Shown here piece by piece: positions 1 through 11,829 of a stretch of 64,000 nt of DNA. The notes beneath the pieces were generated by a model. The model was not told the DNA's origin. It worked only from the letters and a program-made list of their open reading frames with translations, and ran no database searches. The position numbers and the translations under genes are program-made. How positions within the stretch are numbered: position 1 is the stretch's first letter; each line of letters opens with the position of its first letter. Location: contig NC_068360.1 of assembly GCF_020536995.1 (NCBI RefSeq), positions 14,000,178 through 14,064,177 on the forward strand, written 5' to 3'. The stretch is from Dreissena polymorpha. Lineage: Eukaryota; Mollusca; Bivalvia; Myida; Dreissenidae.

Positions 1-949
1 CGCTGTATCGTTATCGTTACACTCTTTTAGTTCGTTCATTATTGAAAAATTACATTCAATTGCATACATTTGTATTGTACTGTATACTGATTGCACAAAA
101 AATCATCGTATACAATTCAATGTTTGTATTCCAATTGTCAAAATTATTAATACTTTGTTTGGTCTGTGTATGATGTATGTTGGATGGTTCTCATTTGTTT
201 TTAGAAATTATTTGACAATAAATATCGTTTTTTTAAACGTTTTAAGCAAGTCTCGTTTCCGAGATCATAAACGGGAATTCACTGCGTGAGTTACTTCGAT
301 ATTTTTACTAATCTATAAAAAACATTGTTTTGACAGACGGCACGTGCTTATCTAAAGTTGGTGTGTCGTAATACACAGGATATTGGAATATCAGGGCATG
401 ATTGGGCAATAAAACAAAAACGCGGTCTGCGGTTTTCGGTAGAACGTTTGTACTGACCAACATAATATTTGATATTGCACGTGCTTATCTTACCTTTAGG
501 GATCAAAAAACACTGGTCGAAGCCATTGTGTGCTTCTTTGTGCCATAAAACACAATCCCGCTGGCTATTTTCAGTAGCACGCGTGGTCAGAAACTAACAA
601 GTCAGAGTAATAAATCACAGAGATTATGATCTAAGAACTGCATGGAGTCTGAAATGAAACAGAATGTCGACAAATCAAAATGGTCGCAGCTTAATTTTTA
701 AATATAAACTTCGACATGTAGACATATATGGTGAAATTATTAAAAATCAAATGTGGGTTCGTCGTGGCTACAAACCACGGACTCTAAATGAGAATAGACA
801 CTCCGTGTACAAACTGCAAAAAGCATAAACAACACGAAATTATCACTAATCCAGGTGCATAAGCCTACAGCTAGGTGCGAGCACGGTTTCCTTTAAGCAT
901 CGGCGAAAAGGCTAACAACATTGAAATTTGGAAAATAAGTCATATTCTG
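1..949. other. AT-rich intergenic DNA, nothing recognised
   Basis: No open frame with coding character, splice-bounded exon or known repeat was recognised on either strand. Confidence 0.5.
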
Positions 950-1194
950 TTTATATCGGGAGGCGGAAAACTACAACGGGCGAGGCATGGTCTGGGGTGA
1001 TAACCCCCCAAAAAAGGTTAGGGTAAGGGTTAGGATTAGGGGTCGGGTTAGGGTTAGGGTTGGGTTTAGGCTAACCCAAACCCTAACCCGACCCCTAACA
1101 CTAACCCAAACCCTAACCCTAACCCTCTAACCCCCCCTTGCACAATACCATACCATGCCTCGCCCGTTGTAGTTTTCCGTCTCCCATTTATATC
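950..1194. mobile_element. MITE with inverted telomere-repeat core
   Basis: Two arms of about 34 bp (958-991 and 1152-1185) are inverted copies with one clear mismatch, beginning GGGAGRCGGAAAACTACAAC. The flanks carry the direct repeat TTTATATC at 950-957 and 1187-1194, which fits an 8-bp target-site duplication of hAT type. The interior (about 1016-1134) is TTAGGG-like repeat running into CCCTAA-like repeat, so the whole element can fold back. There is no coding capacity. The minus-strand open frame across it is simply the repeat read in triplets. Confidence 0.75.
1016..1134. repeat. Interstitial telomeric repeat, head-to-head
   Basis: Degenerate TTAGGG units (GGTTAGGGTAAGGGTTAGG and onward) fill about 1016-1072. 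They switch to CCCTAA units over about 1073-1134. This polarity is what a telomere-telomere fusion would give, but the block lies inside terminal inverted repeats, so a transposon origin is preferred. Confidence 0.85.
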
Positions 1195-4100
1195 TGCTAA
1201 CAATCCCGAATGTTTATTTGGCGCTTGAATTTGTAAACGGCGCGCTAAGAGAAGACAATCAGAAGTGTGTTTCGGATTATAAATGTGTATTCTTATTGGG
1301 GAATTCAACAAAACATTTATATTTGTAATATATTTGTAATGAATTAAATATAAATTTGTTTAAAAGCTTTCCGTGTCGAAAAACTATTTTGATAAAATAA
1401 TGCGTGAAAACAATTTTCCAGGAGGATTACACCCGGTTGCTATCATCAGTAGATCTAGCTGACTACGATTTTATCGTGGAGGAGTACACATAAGGATTTT
1501 CGCAAAAATTAGGATATTATGTTTTTCATTTTCGTCCATTAATAAGACGCTTCGGAACAAAGTCGCGTCTTTATCCCCGAAAAATACAGTAGTGTGTTTT
1601 CTGTCCTCTGAAATTTTATTGAACTTTACATTTGCACTATGCATTTAAGTGGAAAAGATTAAGAACTAGACCAAACATGCGCGATGAACAGTTAGAGCAT
1701 CGATGTAATTACATCGATGGGTGCAAATGATTAGAATTATTGGTATAAGTTAAATTATGTGTTACAATAATACGATTTCGTTCACTTGCATTTATTTACA
1801 AAAAAATACAATAATTTAGATATATGATGAACAATCTAATAACGAACATTTTAGGGCTTTTTCCAGCCATTTTGGGAAAAGGAGTCTTGTCTAATTGAGA
1901 TTTTTTAAATCGATAAAATGGCGTGTACTGTACATATACGGTCTAATTTCATGCAGTTCATCTTCATAATGATCATATTCGTCAGAAAAGTCCATAATTT
2001 AACATAAAACTATTGATGTAATAGCAATGCAGTTGATCGTCTCGGCATAAATAACGCTGTTAAAAATAGCGGATGTACAGCTCTGACGTCACAGCAAGGG
2101 AGGTAAGTCAGTCCAACTTTTAGAAAACGGCGTGTTATTGGAAGATTTACCTGGTGGTTTATGGCATAAGGCGTAACGCTTAATTGTTGCAAATAGTTTT
2201 ATTCCGTTTTATTCCGCATCTCAAACAATTATCTTTCATATTATAAAGTTTCCAAAAGTGTTAAAATTGACCTTTAAGGGAAACGTATTCATGGATACCG
2301 ATATCCGTAAGCGAACACATGGTTTTGTGTTCATTTGAACACTCAAGGGCGTCGACGTTTTTTATTAAATGCACATTAACAACTGTTTTTGCATACTTTT
2401 TATAATATAAATACTTTTTTTAATGCTAAGTGATGTTGTAAATTATGCAGGAAATAATTTTTGTTCTCACTACAAAGACTATCGAATACTTTTTAGAATT
2501 TAATTTGGATGTGTTTATGTTATGAATACAGTTATGGTTTGTCACCATTCCTCTTAGTACTGCAAGAAGTGAAGATACATAGTAGGAAATAATAATAATA
2601 TCGTAACTGCTCACAAACGCTAATAAGATGTAAGCATACATATGAAAACATTACGTTTGGTATAAGCCTCTTAAACCCGCACGCTTTTGGGTCTTCCTCA
2701 CTTTATTGCTGACAACCATATGTCAAGATATTATCCGGAAAGCTTCCAAAATCGTTCTCTATGTACATACTAGAAAGTCGTAAACGAACTCGTTTGGACA
2801 TTTAAAAAATGTTTGCCTAAAATGCTAATTATTGTTATGATAACTTGTATAATGGTTTACATTTTATTTATACGTTTGTTTGATCTCAGTATGTGTCACT
2901 ATTCACAAATTTTGATCAGTATTAAATTATCCCTGAATATAACTATTTCATTGAAAGCGAATGCTATATTTATTTGAGTAGCCGTTGGAATATACAAATG
3001 ATCTAAGTCAGCATCATCAATTACATTTTTTTGCGCAATTATGACTAGCTCTAGTTGTTTGTTCATAAAACACGACGTGGCCTGTGCCTGTTGTTTGCAT
3101 CTTTATACTAGTAGCGCATTTACCTGGACAGCAAAGGAAAACTATATATTTTATTTAGGTGATACGCAGAAACACAATCAGGAAACACCTGTACAACATC
3201 ACACAATTATTTGGTCTCAGAAATAACTATAGGAGAGCTTTTGTGCGATTAAAATCACATACATACTTTATTTCTGGCCCCGAATCGTCGGAATCCCTAT
3301 ATAGAGTGACCACGCAATTAAACTAAATAGGTACATTCCTTACAATGTCCTTACCACAGGACAACGGGTCAAAACCAGATGATATACCAGGCAATCACAT
3401 ATATTCTCCCATCTAATTGGATTCGACTTACATGTCGTATTTATTGTCACAACTTGCAAGACCATATCTTGCTACAGGCATTAGCAAACACCATACACAT
3501 AATTATATATGATAGCAACCATTCAGCAGCAACGATCTCAATATTAAAACGTAATTTTATGATAAACGTGTACTTTAAAAATGCTTATTCGAGATTATAT
3601 TCATTATAAAAAGTCGCTTGTTTACAAATCCACTTTGTTTTCGTTGTTAGGCAACCGTCAACATGCTGTGTATTACGGACAGCAGAAACGCCTCTGCCCT
3701 TGAACCAGTCATACTAATTTGTAGTTGAGAACTAGTCATAATTGTACTTATAATTGCTATTGAAAAATACTTACTTTATTCAAAATAGTAATATCGCTAT
3801 ATTTCATTTCGGTTGGCATGTTATTAGGTCAATATTCAAGCAAAAAATATAACAGGTCATGATCAAAGTATTACCTCAATCCCATTTGGTATGTGGAAGA
3901 CATTATTGTTCAATATATCAAGGAGAATATACAATACAAAATACTGTTCTTTAGTGTCCATGTTTATGTCAAATTTGGATTTTCCATTGTAACAAAGTTT
4001 AATTATGCATCTTAATATTTAAGTTTAACTTGAAGTCTAAGTTGAAAGAAATGGTTCAAGAACGAAATCACGTGACAGTTCCTTTCGGCTTCTACATGTT

Positions 4101-4195
4101 AACTGCATTGTCCTTGCACTTGTGTGCCAGTGTGCCACAAAGCCTGCTATAGAGGTGCATGGCGGCGCAACACCATGTGTGGAGGAAAATAAACC
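1195..4195. other. Intergenic, nothing supported but one palindrome
   Basis: AT-rich sequence with short random frames only. One perfect 22-nt palindrome (CATCGATGTAA and its mirror) lies at 1698-1719. No exon or known repeat was recognised. Confidence 0.45.
1698..1719. repeat. Perfect 22-nt palindrome
   Basis: The sequence reads identically on both strands: CATCGATGTAA followed by its reverse complement. There is no loop. It could be a dimer binding site or chance; nothing nearby decides. Confidence 0.9.
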
Positions 4196-5878
4196 ATGTT
4201 TAAGGAAACCGAATCCGAGGAGACCAGTAGCGGATGCAAATCAAGTTCGGATGATACCGATTCCGATGATCCAAAGTATAAAATCGTCATAAACATTAAG
4301 GAGGAAGGCAGTAGCAGTTCTAAATCAAGCTGTCAGGACACCGAGGCGCCATGTAATGATGGATGTATGTACAAGTAGGCAATATGTAATTTTTAGACAT
4401 CATTTCAATTCATATTTAAACCTTGTAATTAAACGCGGAATAGATAATATACTTACTCCTTATCATTAAGGAAAACAGATGAGGCATTAAACGGTGTACA
4501 AATCAGCAGCTGTAAAATATATCGAAAACTACATCATTTACAAATGCATCACACGTTGCTGATAACTTTTACTAGATGACTAACGATGATTTACGTTATT
4601 TTATTACAGTAAATGATTTAAATTCAATACAATGTCCCGATTGCAAACATCCGAACACGGCTTATTTTTACGACACTACCAACACACGTATATGTAGTTT
4701 CCCAAAGTGTTGTACGTACAATAATTTATCTTCTTCTCCCATCATCTTAAATTGTCTTTATTAAAACAACAACATATTTCTATTGTATTGAGTAAGTTAT
4801 GTCCGCATCGTCAATATACAGCTGTCACGTGCCAATTAATGACTGTAAGAACATTTTAATGGTAGACAATTATTTAATGCTTACAATTCTTTCTGCTATC
4901 TATTTTTTACAACTTAAAAAACACAACCTGGTGGAATAAATAGCAAAACGGATTCTTTTCGAATACAGATTCTTCAAGAAAGCACTGACATCAGTTATGG
5001 TGTTCTAAACATCAAGTTATATTTAAATATGTATTTAGCATTTACTTGTGATGCTATTCCGTTCTATTGTTTTAAGTGTAATGCTTTTTTAAGATATAAC
5101 AGAAAGTTTGTGATATAAGCACTCGATCAGTGCTGACATTTATGTGTATTTCACTGATAGACCAAGCGGGCATCATATTTAAGACTATATTGTAATTTTT
5201 CAGTGTCCTCATAAAATGCACTCCATATTGAGCTCCATAACATTCCTTAAGTTCAAATCTGTAAAAAGGGTCAATGCATTTAAACCGTGCTCTGTGACAT
5301 AGGGGTTGAATGCATGTGCGTAAAGTGTCTTCCTAGATTAGCCTGTGCAGTCCAGGATAAAGCTGTCTTTATTTTAAGGACGTCTTGTAAAGTTAAATGT
5401 GAGTTTTGATATTGTAATATGCTTTTTAAAACACAAATATTAACAAAACAAGTAAATAAGTTGAATGTCAAATAATAATACGTTAATTTGCGCTGATAGA
5501 AAACGCAAAACACTCGACACGTCTTCTCTATATTCAATTCCTTTTTTTTTCAAACACAATATGGCTGGACTTTGAAAATCTATTTATCCACTTAAATTTA
5601 ATTCAGGCTTGCCGGGTTAAAGCTGTATCGCGTAATTTAATGACATTTTGGTAAGTTTTAGCACGACGTTTAATGAAAATTTTGATATAAGAACATTTTA
5701 TGTTTATCTTAAAAAAGAACAAATACACGTTATAAATTATTTCACCTTTTTATTCGTTTGTAGGTCCGGATTGCTCTGTAACGAAACGACCAAACAATGC
5801 GAATGTAAATTCGATGGCGAGTTCCCCCAATTGCTGTATGAACACTTAGAACGTTGTTTACCTGGTCATATTGAGTAA
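4196..5878 (+). CDS. Putative three-exon cysteine-rich protein gene
   Basis: I do not recognise this protein. Exon 1 (4196-4364) starts at an ATG in good context (AAACC before it) and encodes an acidic, Ser-rich segment with DDTDSDD and a KYKIVINIKEE stretch. It ends at a GTATGT donor in phase 1. Exon 2 (4610 to 4711 or 4715) follows a TTATTACAG acceptor, matches that phase, and encodes CPDC with a later CSFPKC. Exon 3 (5764-5878) follows TTTGTAG. If exon 2 ends at 4715 (donor GTACAA), exon 3 reads CNETTKQCECKF and stops at 5876-5878. If it ends at 4711 (stronger donor GTACGT), exon 3 reads CPDC again and stops at 5847-5849. There is no signal peptide, so a secreted role is not shown. AATAAA follows at once (5888-5893). 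Codon GC exceeds the flanks. The model is hand-built from splice phases and could be wrong. Confidence 0.35.
5296..5405. repeat. Partial copy of the GTCGTCCC palindromic repeat
   Basis: Contains GAATGCATGTGCGTAAAGTG and the string GATTAGCCTGTGCAGTCC, shared with the complete copy at 43397-43659. It lies in intron 2 of the 4.2-kb gene model and is truncated and diverged. Confidence 0.75.
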
Positions 5879-5888
5879 ATTTACTCAA
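5871..5888. repeat. 18-nt palindrome over the stop codon
   Basis: TTGAGTAAATTTACTCAA is a perfect palindrome that contains the TAA stop (5876-5878) of the preceding gene model and abuts an AATAAA signal. It could form a 3'-end hairpin in RNA or be coincidental. Confidence 0.8.
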
Positions 5889-6237
5889 TAAAAGCTTATG
5901 AAATGAACCTTTATTTATATCAGCATTATAAAGATAAAGCTTTCACGCGCAGAGTATTATGTACTTGTGTTTATTTGTAAAAACGCCATATAAGTTTACT
6001 ATGTGTGACATGTCCATATGTTTAATTTTAAAACAAATCATTAGAAAATAACAAAATAATTAGAACACATTAATTTAACCTCATCATCCAGTGCTCTGCA
6101 AGAAACCCTGAAACAATCGACATGTCTTCTCTCTATTAGAGAAGCGTTTAAATATTTAAAAGTTGGGAATCTATTCACTTAAATTCATTACATAGCTTTG
6201 TCGGGATAAGTTTGTCTTGCGCGGTGTAATGGCTTAA

Positions 6238-6350
6238 AGGGACCTTGTCAAAGATTTTGGCATGTATTGAAGTTTGTCATTAATTACTTTATATTGATCA
6301 ATGTAAACATTGGATCTAAAAAGCTCCAGTAAAAAACTAGAATGAAATTT
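6238..6350 (+). mobile_element. Truncated tRNA-bearing TTAA MITE (left end only)
   Basis: TTAA (6234-6237) precedes AGGGACCTTGTCAAAGATTT. The family head follows (GGCATGTATTGAAGTTTGTC, later GTAAACATTGGATC). The tRNA-like segment and right terminus are missing. Same family as 29724-30107. Confidence 0.75.
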
Positions 6351-7175
6351 ATTTGTGCATACTTCAGAGCATATAAAAATAAAAAACAGACCGAACCCAT
6401 GTAGAAATAATGACTGTATATACCAACAATACCACATTATTAAAATGTGTAAAAGATAAAACAGTTAATTCTATAAAAAAAAATAACAATACCAATTTAT
6501 TTACAATTGGTACTTTATACAGTTGTAAAATATTTGCCCTTTCAAGATTAAGAGTATCTCCAAGCTGAAATTCGTCGAGCGCATAAACCAAAGGCAACAC
6601 CTTTCGAAGAAAAGAAACTTACCGTGTCTTATGTTCTCGAAGATGAACATCATTTTACTCTTGAATGTATACTGTATCGTGATGTTAGATAGAGTTACAT
6701 ATGTCAAGTTTACAATGGCTTACATCATATGATTAACGTTGTCGAATTGTATACCTCCCAAAATAGTATAGTGAATATAAAGTTTGTAATATTTATTCAA
6801 TAATAATTGGAAATAAGAATTATACCTATCATAACTATCTCATGGTTATATTTGAACGCGTACATATCTTGCTTACGTCGGGCTTTTCTGGAAAACTTCA
6901 TTATATTATTTGATTTGGTGAGTATATATTGATTTAATTTTGTTTAGTTTGTGTTTGATATGATATATGATATTTATATGAAATAAACATAATAGTGATG
7001 ATACGTTTTGCAAAGTTACATGTCTTTAATTTGTATAAATAAAGCACAGCGTGTACAACGATTATTTGATTTGTTTTATCTTATACAAACATTACGAGTG
7101 TATATTTGCATACAGCATACAAATTACACAGTGCTTATGGAATTAATAAGATTTGATTAGGTCAGCGATAGAATA
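6351..7175. other. Intergenic, nothing recognised
   Basis: AT-rich with overlapping short frames on the minus strand that lack splice-bounded ends or recognisable motifs. Confidence 0.4.
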
Positions 7176-7321
7176 GAGAATACTCTGTCAATTGTTTGTG
7201 TACTTGAATTTATCCGACGAGTTTAAGAAAGGTTTGCATGGTGAGACTAGCCGAGCCGTGTAAGCCTTTCCGAGACGAGTCGGATAAATTCAAGTACACA
7301 ATGACACTAACACAGTATTCT
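7176..7321. mobile_element. Foldback MITE, about 146 bp
   Basis: A 22-bp perfect inverted pair (TGTGTACTTGAATTTATCCG...) forms the core arms. The outer arms match imperfectly (AGAATACT against AGTATTCT), and inner arms around AAAGGTTTGCATGG pair with TAAGCCTTTC. Nearly the whole element can form one long hairpin. No target-site duplication was identified. Confidence 0.75.
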
Positions 7322-8002
7322 TTTTGACCGACAATATTTCTTTATATTTAATGTGTTCCTAATGCTATCACTGTAAGTCTTTAATTGCTAAAACAAAACC
7401 AATACAGACGAAATTAACTGAATCTAACCTTGCGTAGTAATATTAAAATGTTTGTGACATTTCCCGTTTACGGCACTCGAAATAGTCGTTAAGAATTCCA
7501 CGCAAAGGCAGAGAAAACCAGACATTATATCGCTACATGCCACGATTAAAATTCAATCAGAATTTCAAATGCTAAACGCTCAAGCACATACTGTTTTTGG
7601 TTTTTACCACTGCAACATACCAAAAACAAATAAGGCTGCAATTTTGAACTAAAAAAATGTGTAGACCCATACGTTAAGCATGATTACGCATTTATCCCCG
7701 CCGATATTTTTAATTTTTTAATTTTAGAAATTTTACACATGTTTTCTAATTGGCATAAACAAACCAAACATCTACTGCTTCGTGTTCTACTCGTCAATGT
7801 TGGGTATAAAATATGTTTATTTTCGTCAAGTTTTGTTTGCTTCTTTGACGAGTTAAAATTCTGAGCACAATATGAAATTTGTGGATGGACATATTTTGAT
7901 CGACTGAAAAAGAAACGATATATTCATCAAAGACATTAGTAAACGCTTTTAATTCAACTTCGATTTCCTTCAAAATCTTAAATGGACACGTTTGTTAAAT
8001 TT
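7322..8002. other. Intergenic, nothing recognised
   Basis: AT-rich, no supportable feature. Confidence 0.4.
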
Positions 8003-8313
8003 AGAAATTCAGAATTGCATTTTTTTTTCGTTGAATTATTTTATGTGCAAGGAAACAATAAAACTGATCATTAACCATGCTCTAAAATATCAATTATATG
8101 CATCTTTTGACGATTTAAAAACCTGAAACTTATAAAACGTTACAACCGCGAAACGATTGAATAATTTGGAGAGTTCTTGTATGATTGTAATATTTTGTGA
8201 CACTACCTGGATTGTTTACATACCATTAAAAACCAAATTCCATAAGATCAGCAATGGATGGCCGATTGGTTTTAGAGTAAGACTTTTACTCAAAGGGTCA
8301 GTGGTTCGAGCCA
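8003..8313 (-). mobile_element. Truncated tRNA-bearing TTAA MITE, reverse copy
   Basis: Reverse-oriented relative to the copies at 26-30 kb. It holds the body (its reverse complement matches TTTAAATCGTCAAAAGATGC) and, at about 8253-8313 in the plus sense, the tRNA-like part with TGGCCGATTGG, AGACTTTTACTC and GGTTCGAGCC. The part that would end in the left terminus is absent. Confidence 0.7.
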
Positions 8314-11300
8314 GATAATATAAAATTGATATGTAATATCGCAAAAAAAATCACTATGCTATGATGTTTTCAATTTTAAATCTCACATTACACGGTCGTT
8401 TCCAATACCATACCTTTTATTCAACCCATGTGAAGGTCGCCGGCGTCTTATTTTCTGTTCCGTTTACGGCTATATTTATTTTTGCCAGTTATCGGTTGTA
8501 TCAATGCGTCCTTGGCCCAAATTACACTACAGAAAACGTTATCGGTCGAGCTCATATTAGCGTTATTGACTTGCATCTATGAATAGTGTATTAACAGAAA
8601 AACAACATTTATGTCTTCGTTTGTGCGCGTGCAATAACAGTATTCTTTAATAACGTAATGTTTGTATATAATTTGAAAAAGGATCAATTTAATTTCTTCC
8701 TACAACTGCTTATGATGCATGTAGTTAATCAACTGCTAACAATGTATTTAATAGTAAACACAATAACAGCATATTAGTGATTCACTAAAATGCACGTATC
8801 ATACAAGCATACCTTAAAAAATAATATATGACAGTTAACAAGGCTAACTGTTGTCCTTATAACCTGGCAATAACGTGCATAAAACTTAAAAGGTACTATC
8901 AATATATGTCACTAACGCGCATGCCATCGCAATTGCTTTATAAATGCATTATAGGTCTATTTACTTCCCATAAATATGAAAAAAATCAACTATCGCTTAT
9001 GAAGAAATTATACTTTTTAATGCAGACGAATTTGTTTTAACTCATGCTCATGCATTAAAAAACGAAAATGAAACTATGTTTCGTAAGCTATGGCATTATA
9101 CTTTTTGTTCAACCATGCGATTTGATATTTGATAGAATTAATTACAGCTTTTTTGAGTTCATCTGCACTGTATTATAGAGCTTTCCACACGGCACGACCG
9201 ATTTTCCATTTTCCAAAAATGATATAAATAATAGACAGTACATAAAACATATACCTTTGGAGATAAAAAGTGCTGCAACGAACAGATAATTCGCAATCTG
9301 TTTAAGCCTGCCTGCATGTGGTTTCGATTTGTTTTACCAAGTAATAGCATGACCCCGTTATCTATACCTTCAAAGGGTATAGGTATGGGTAATTATCGAC
9401 TGTCAACAAGGAAAGTGAATTTATTCATGTACGAAAACTAATTTTTTGTCTATTGGTGGTTTCAATTATTAAAATGTCCAAAGTTGAGCCAAGTATAGGT
9501 TTTTGGAAAATGGCATTTAAATGAATGGCATATGTTTAATGGTAATTCAATGGCTTTAAGCCAGTCTGGATCGATTCAGACCACTGCGCAATACCGTTGG
9601 ATTGGTTGATTATTGCATAGGTCATATACCAAATGTTATTTAGCAAATTTAAATTTCCGTGCAAAATGATAGAATTGATCAAGTGGTCATTCACTTCTGT
9701 TCGCCACAAATTCAGCGCATACATAAAGCCGTTTGGCCTCATTAACGTTTCACATTTAACAACCTGAAGTGCATTGTGCAAGCAAATCACGGACGCACTG
9801 AACAAAACCACGTTTAAACTAGTTCAAGTCGATAATTATGCAAATGCAGGTAAATAATAACGATTTAAAATTGTCTAAAATATTGTTGGGGTTGAGTGAA
9901 AGACTAATCGTTTAATAGATCAGCACGTTTACTTTCGTTTTAAACAGTGTACGAAAGATAACAAATCCATTTCTTGTCCATTTCTTGGAATTTGAGGAAC
10001 AACGAAGTGATGGTAAGATTGTTATATCCATCGTTGCAATTTGTGTGTTTATTTGTGAATTTTATCAATTTGATAAGTTTAAATGCAATGCATTTTAATG
10101 CTGTATTGCTTAATTTTTGCGTATTTTATGAAACCGTGTCTATTCACCAAAGTCTCGATGAAACTTAGCTTATGACAAGCTTGCATGGTGAACCTTGTTG
10201 TGATTGTATATGGGTCTTTTCGGGTAAAGGTAAAAGTCATGGAACATAATAATAGAAATGTTATCAGTAACTTCAGTTTTGATAAAGGTATTGCAGTTAA
10301 ACTATGTGTGAATATAGCCCGCCTGCAAATCTTAATTTTGCAATTGAGGCAAATCAGGTCAATGACTCTAGAACTTAAAATAAACAAATAGTTTTCGATA
10401 TAAACGTATAATTTGCAAGGTTGTATTGCACAAGCATTGTGTGTGCAAATTTCTTGTATGTGGACCTAGCATGGCAATTCATTTTTGGTCAGTCGAGTGA
10501 AGGTCAATCTTTTTTTGCAATCAATTGAAATAAACAGTTACTGCTTAAAAACTTGAGTTTGTATGGAAATACTGTGCTGCAATTGTGTTTACATGTATAC
10601 ATTGTTTGGGAGTTCATATGGGACTAGTTGGGTTAAGATCATGGTTAATATTTTTTTTAATGTTTCAAAAAAGTGTTCCGCCCAACAATTTGTGTTTTTA
10701 TGCGGATCTGATTTTTGTGTCGCTTGCTTTTGCGCAAACCTAACTAAAGTGGCATTTTGGGCCAGTTAGATCAAGTTGAAGGTTAAGGTTACACAAAAAG
10801 TTGTCCGTTAAATAATTTGAGTTTGGAACAAAGGAATTAAGCTGAACATGAGTGCTTACAAGAACACCTAGATCGGGATGAATTATTTAATTCAAATTTA
10901 TGTAACAAAAATGTTAGAAACCAAGATTCACAGCGTATTGCATGTTTCTTTCTTTAATTTATTTAAACCCTTTAACATACTGCAGCAATGTTTGTAAACA
11001 AATATGGTCTAGTTTCTGTATAAGCTCGAGTGCACAGGCGACCGATATTTATTCGATTTAGCTTTAAGGTGGTTTCCCAATCTTTGCATTGCAACATTTT
11101 ATAAATAAACTTCACAGCAGTTTTTAGATGTTATCAACTCGACGGTGCATCCATGCACATTATCGGGTCCTGGTGGTAAATATATCGGAGTTATGACGCA
11201 AACATTCAGCGAAACTCTTTTATAATAAGATCATAATTCACGTACCGATGTCAGGAAATAAAATAAACAGTTCACATATGACATCAAACCATACCAGTAT

Positions 11301-11829
11301 TTATTATCGAACACAACCCGAAATCGCGATTCAAGTACATGTAAATTGTTATTTGAGAGCAAAAACTTGTCAGGACAAGTAACTGTAAGTTCCGTATCTT
11401 TTATCGGCACCAGATTCAGCGAAATTTGGTCTGGCCTCTTCACAAAGAATTTATATGAATTTATCGTAAAATAATCTGTTTCTTTCCGTGTTCAGCAAAT
11501 GCAGTGCGTGTAAAACACATTTAAAGACAACTAATAAATATGTTACTAAGTGAATTATTGTATGGCATTTCCTACGCAAATGGTCGGTAAGGTAAATGAA
11601 TCAAACGCACGCATATTAGAGTCCTGTATGTTATTTTGAATAAAGTCATAAGGTTTTTGTTAAGATAACTCTTGTGCATATATTGCGAATATGCAATTAG
11701 TTTGATTGAATAATGTTGGCCCGCCATAATATTCAAACGGAATGTCATGAAAACTCATAAAGCGGTTTAACAAGCTGTGTGTTATTATTAGTATTCATTT
11801 ATCATATCTTATTCCTGATTATTTAACAG
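8314..11829. other. Intergenic upstream of TNF copy 1
   Basis: No feature I can support. A 73-codon plus-strand frame at 8361-8582 has a hydrophobic stretch (residues about 26-45) and a 91-codon minus-strand frame lies at 9536-9811, but neither resembles a known family or shows splice or polyadenylation context. The true first exon of TNF copy 1 should lie here. An ATG directly followed by GTAAGA at 10010-10015 is phase-compatible but weak. Confidence 0.35.

Noticed and set aside
1016-1134. Telomere fusion point or chromosome end
   Set aside because: The flanking 34-bp inverted repeats and 8-bp duplication explain it better as a transposed element.
1066-1311. 81-codon minus-strand frame with GLGLGFGLVLG repeats
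   Set aside because: It is telomeric repeat read in triplets, not a protein.
4103-4192. A 29-codon cysteine-rich stretch (HCPCTCVPVCHKACYRG) that recalls a defensin, ending just before the ATG at 4196
   Set aside because: There is a stop (TAA, 4100-4102) immediately upstream, no start codon before the cysteines and no AG acceptor in the right place, so it cannot be expressed as seen. The cysteine spacing does not fit a named family.
8253-8313. tRNA-like sequence with B box GGTTCGAGCC
   Set aside because: It is part of a repeated element with five other copies or fragments in the window and has no cloverleaf acceptor stem, so it is not called as a tRNA gene.
9536-9811. 91-codon minus-strand frame
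   Set aside because: No recognisable domain, no splice or polyadenylation context, and only modest length for AT-rich DNA.
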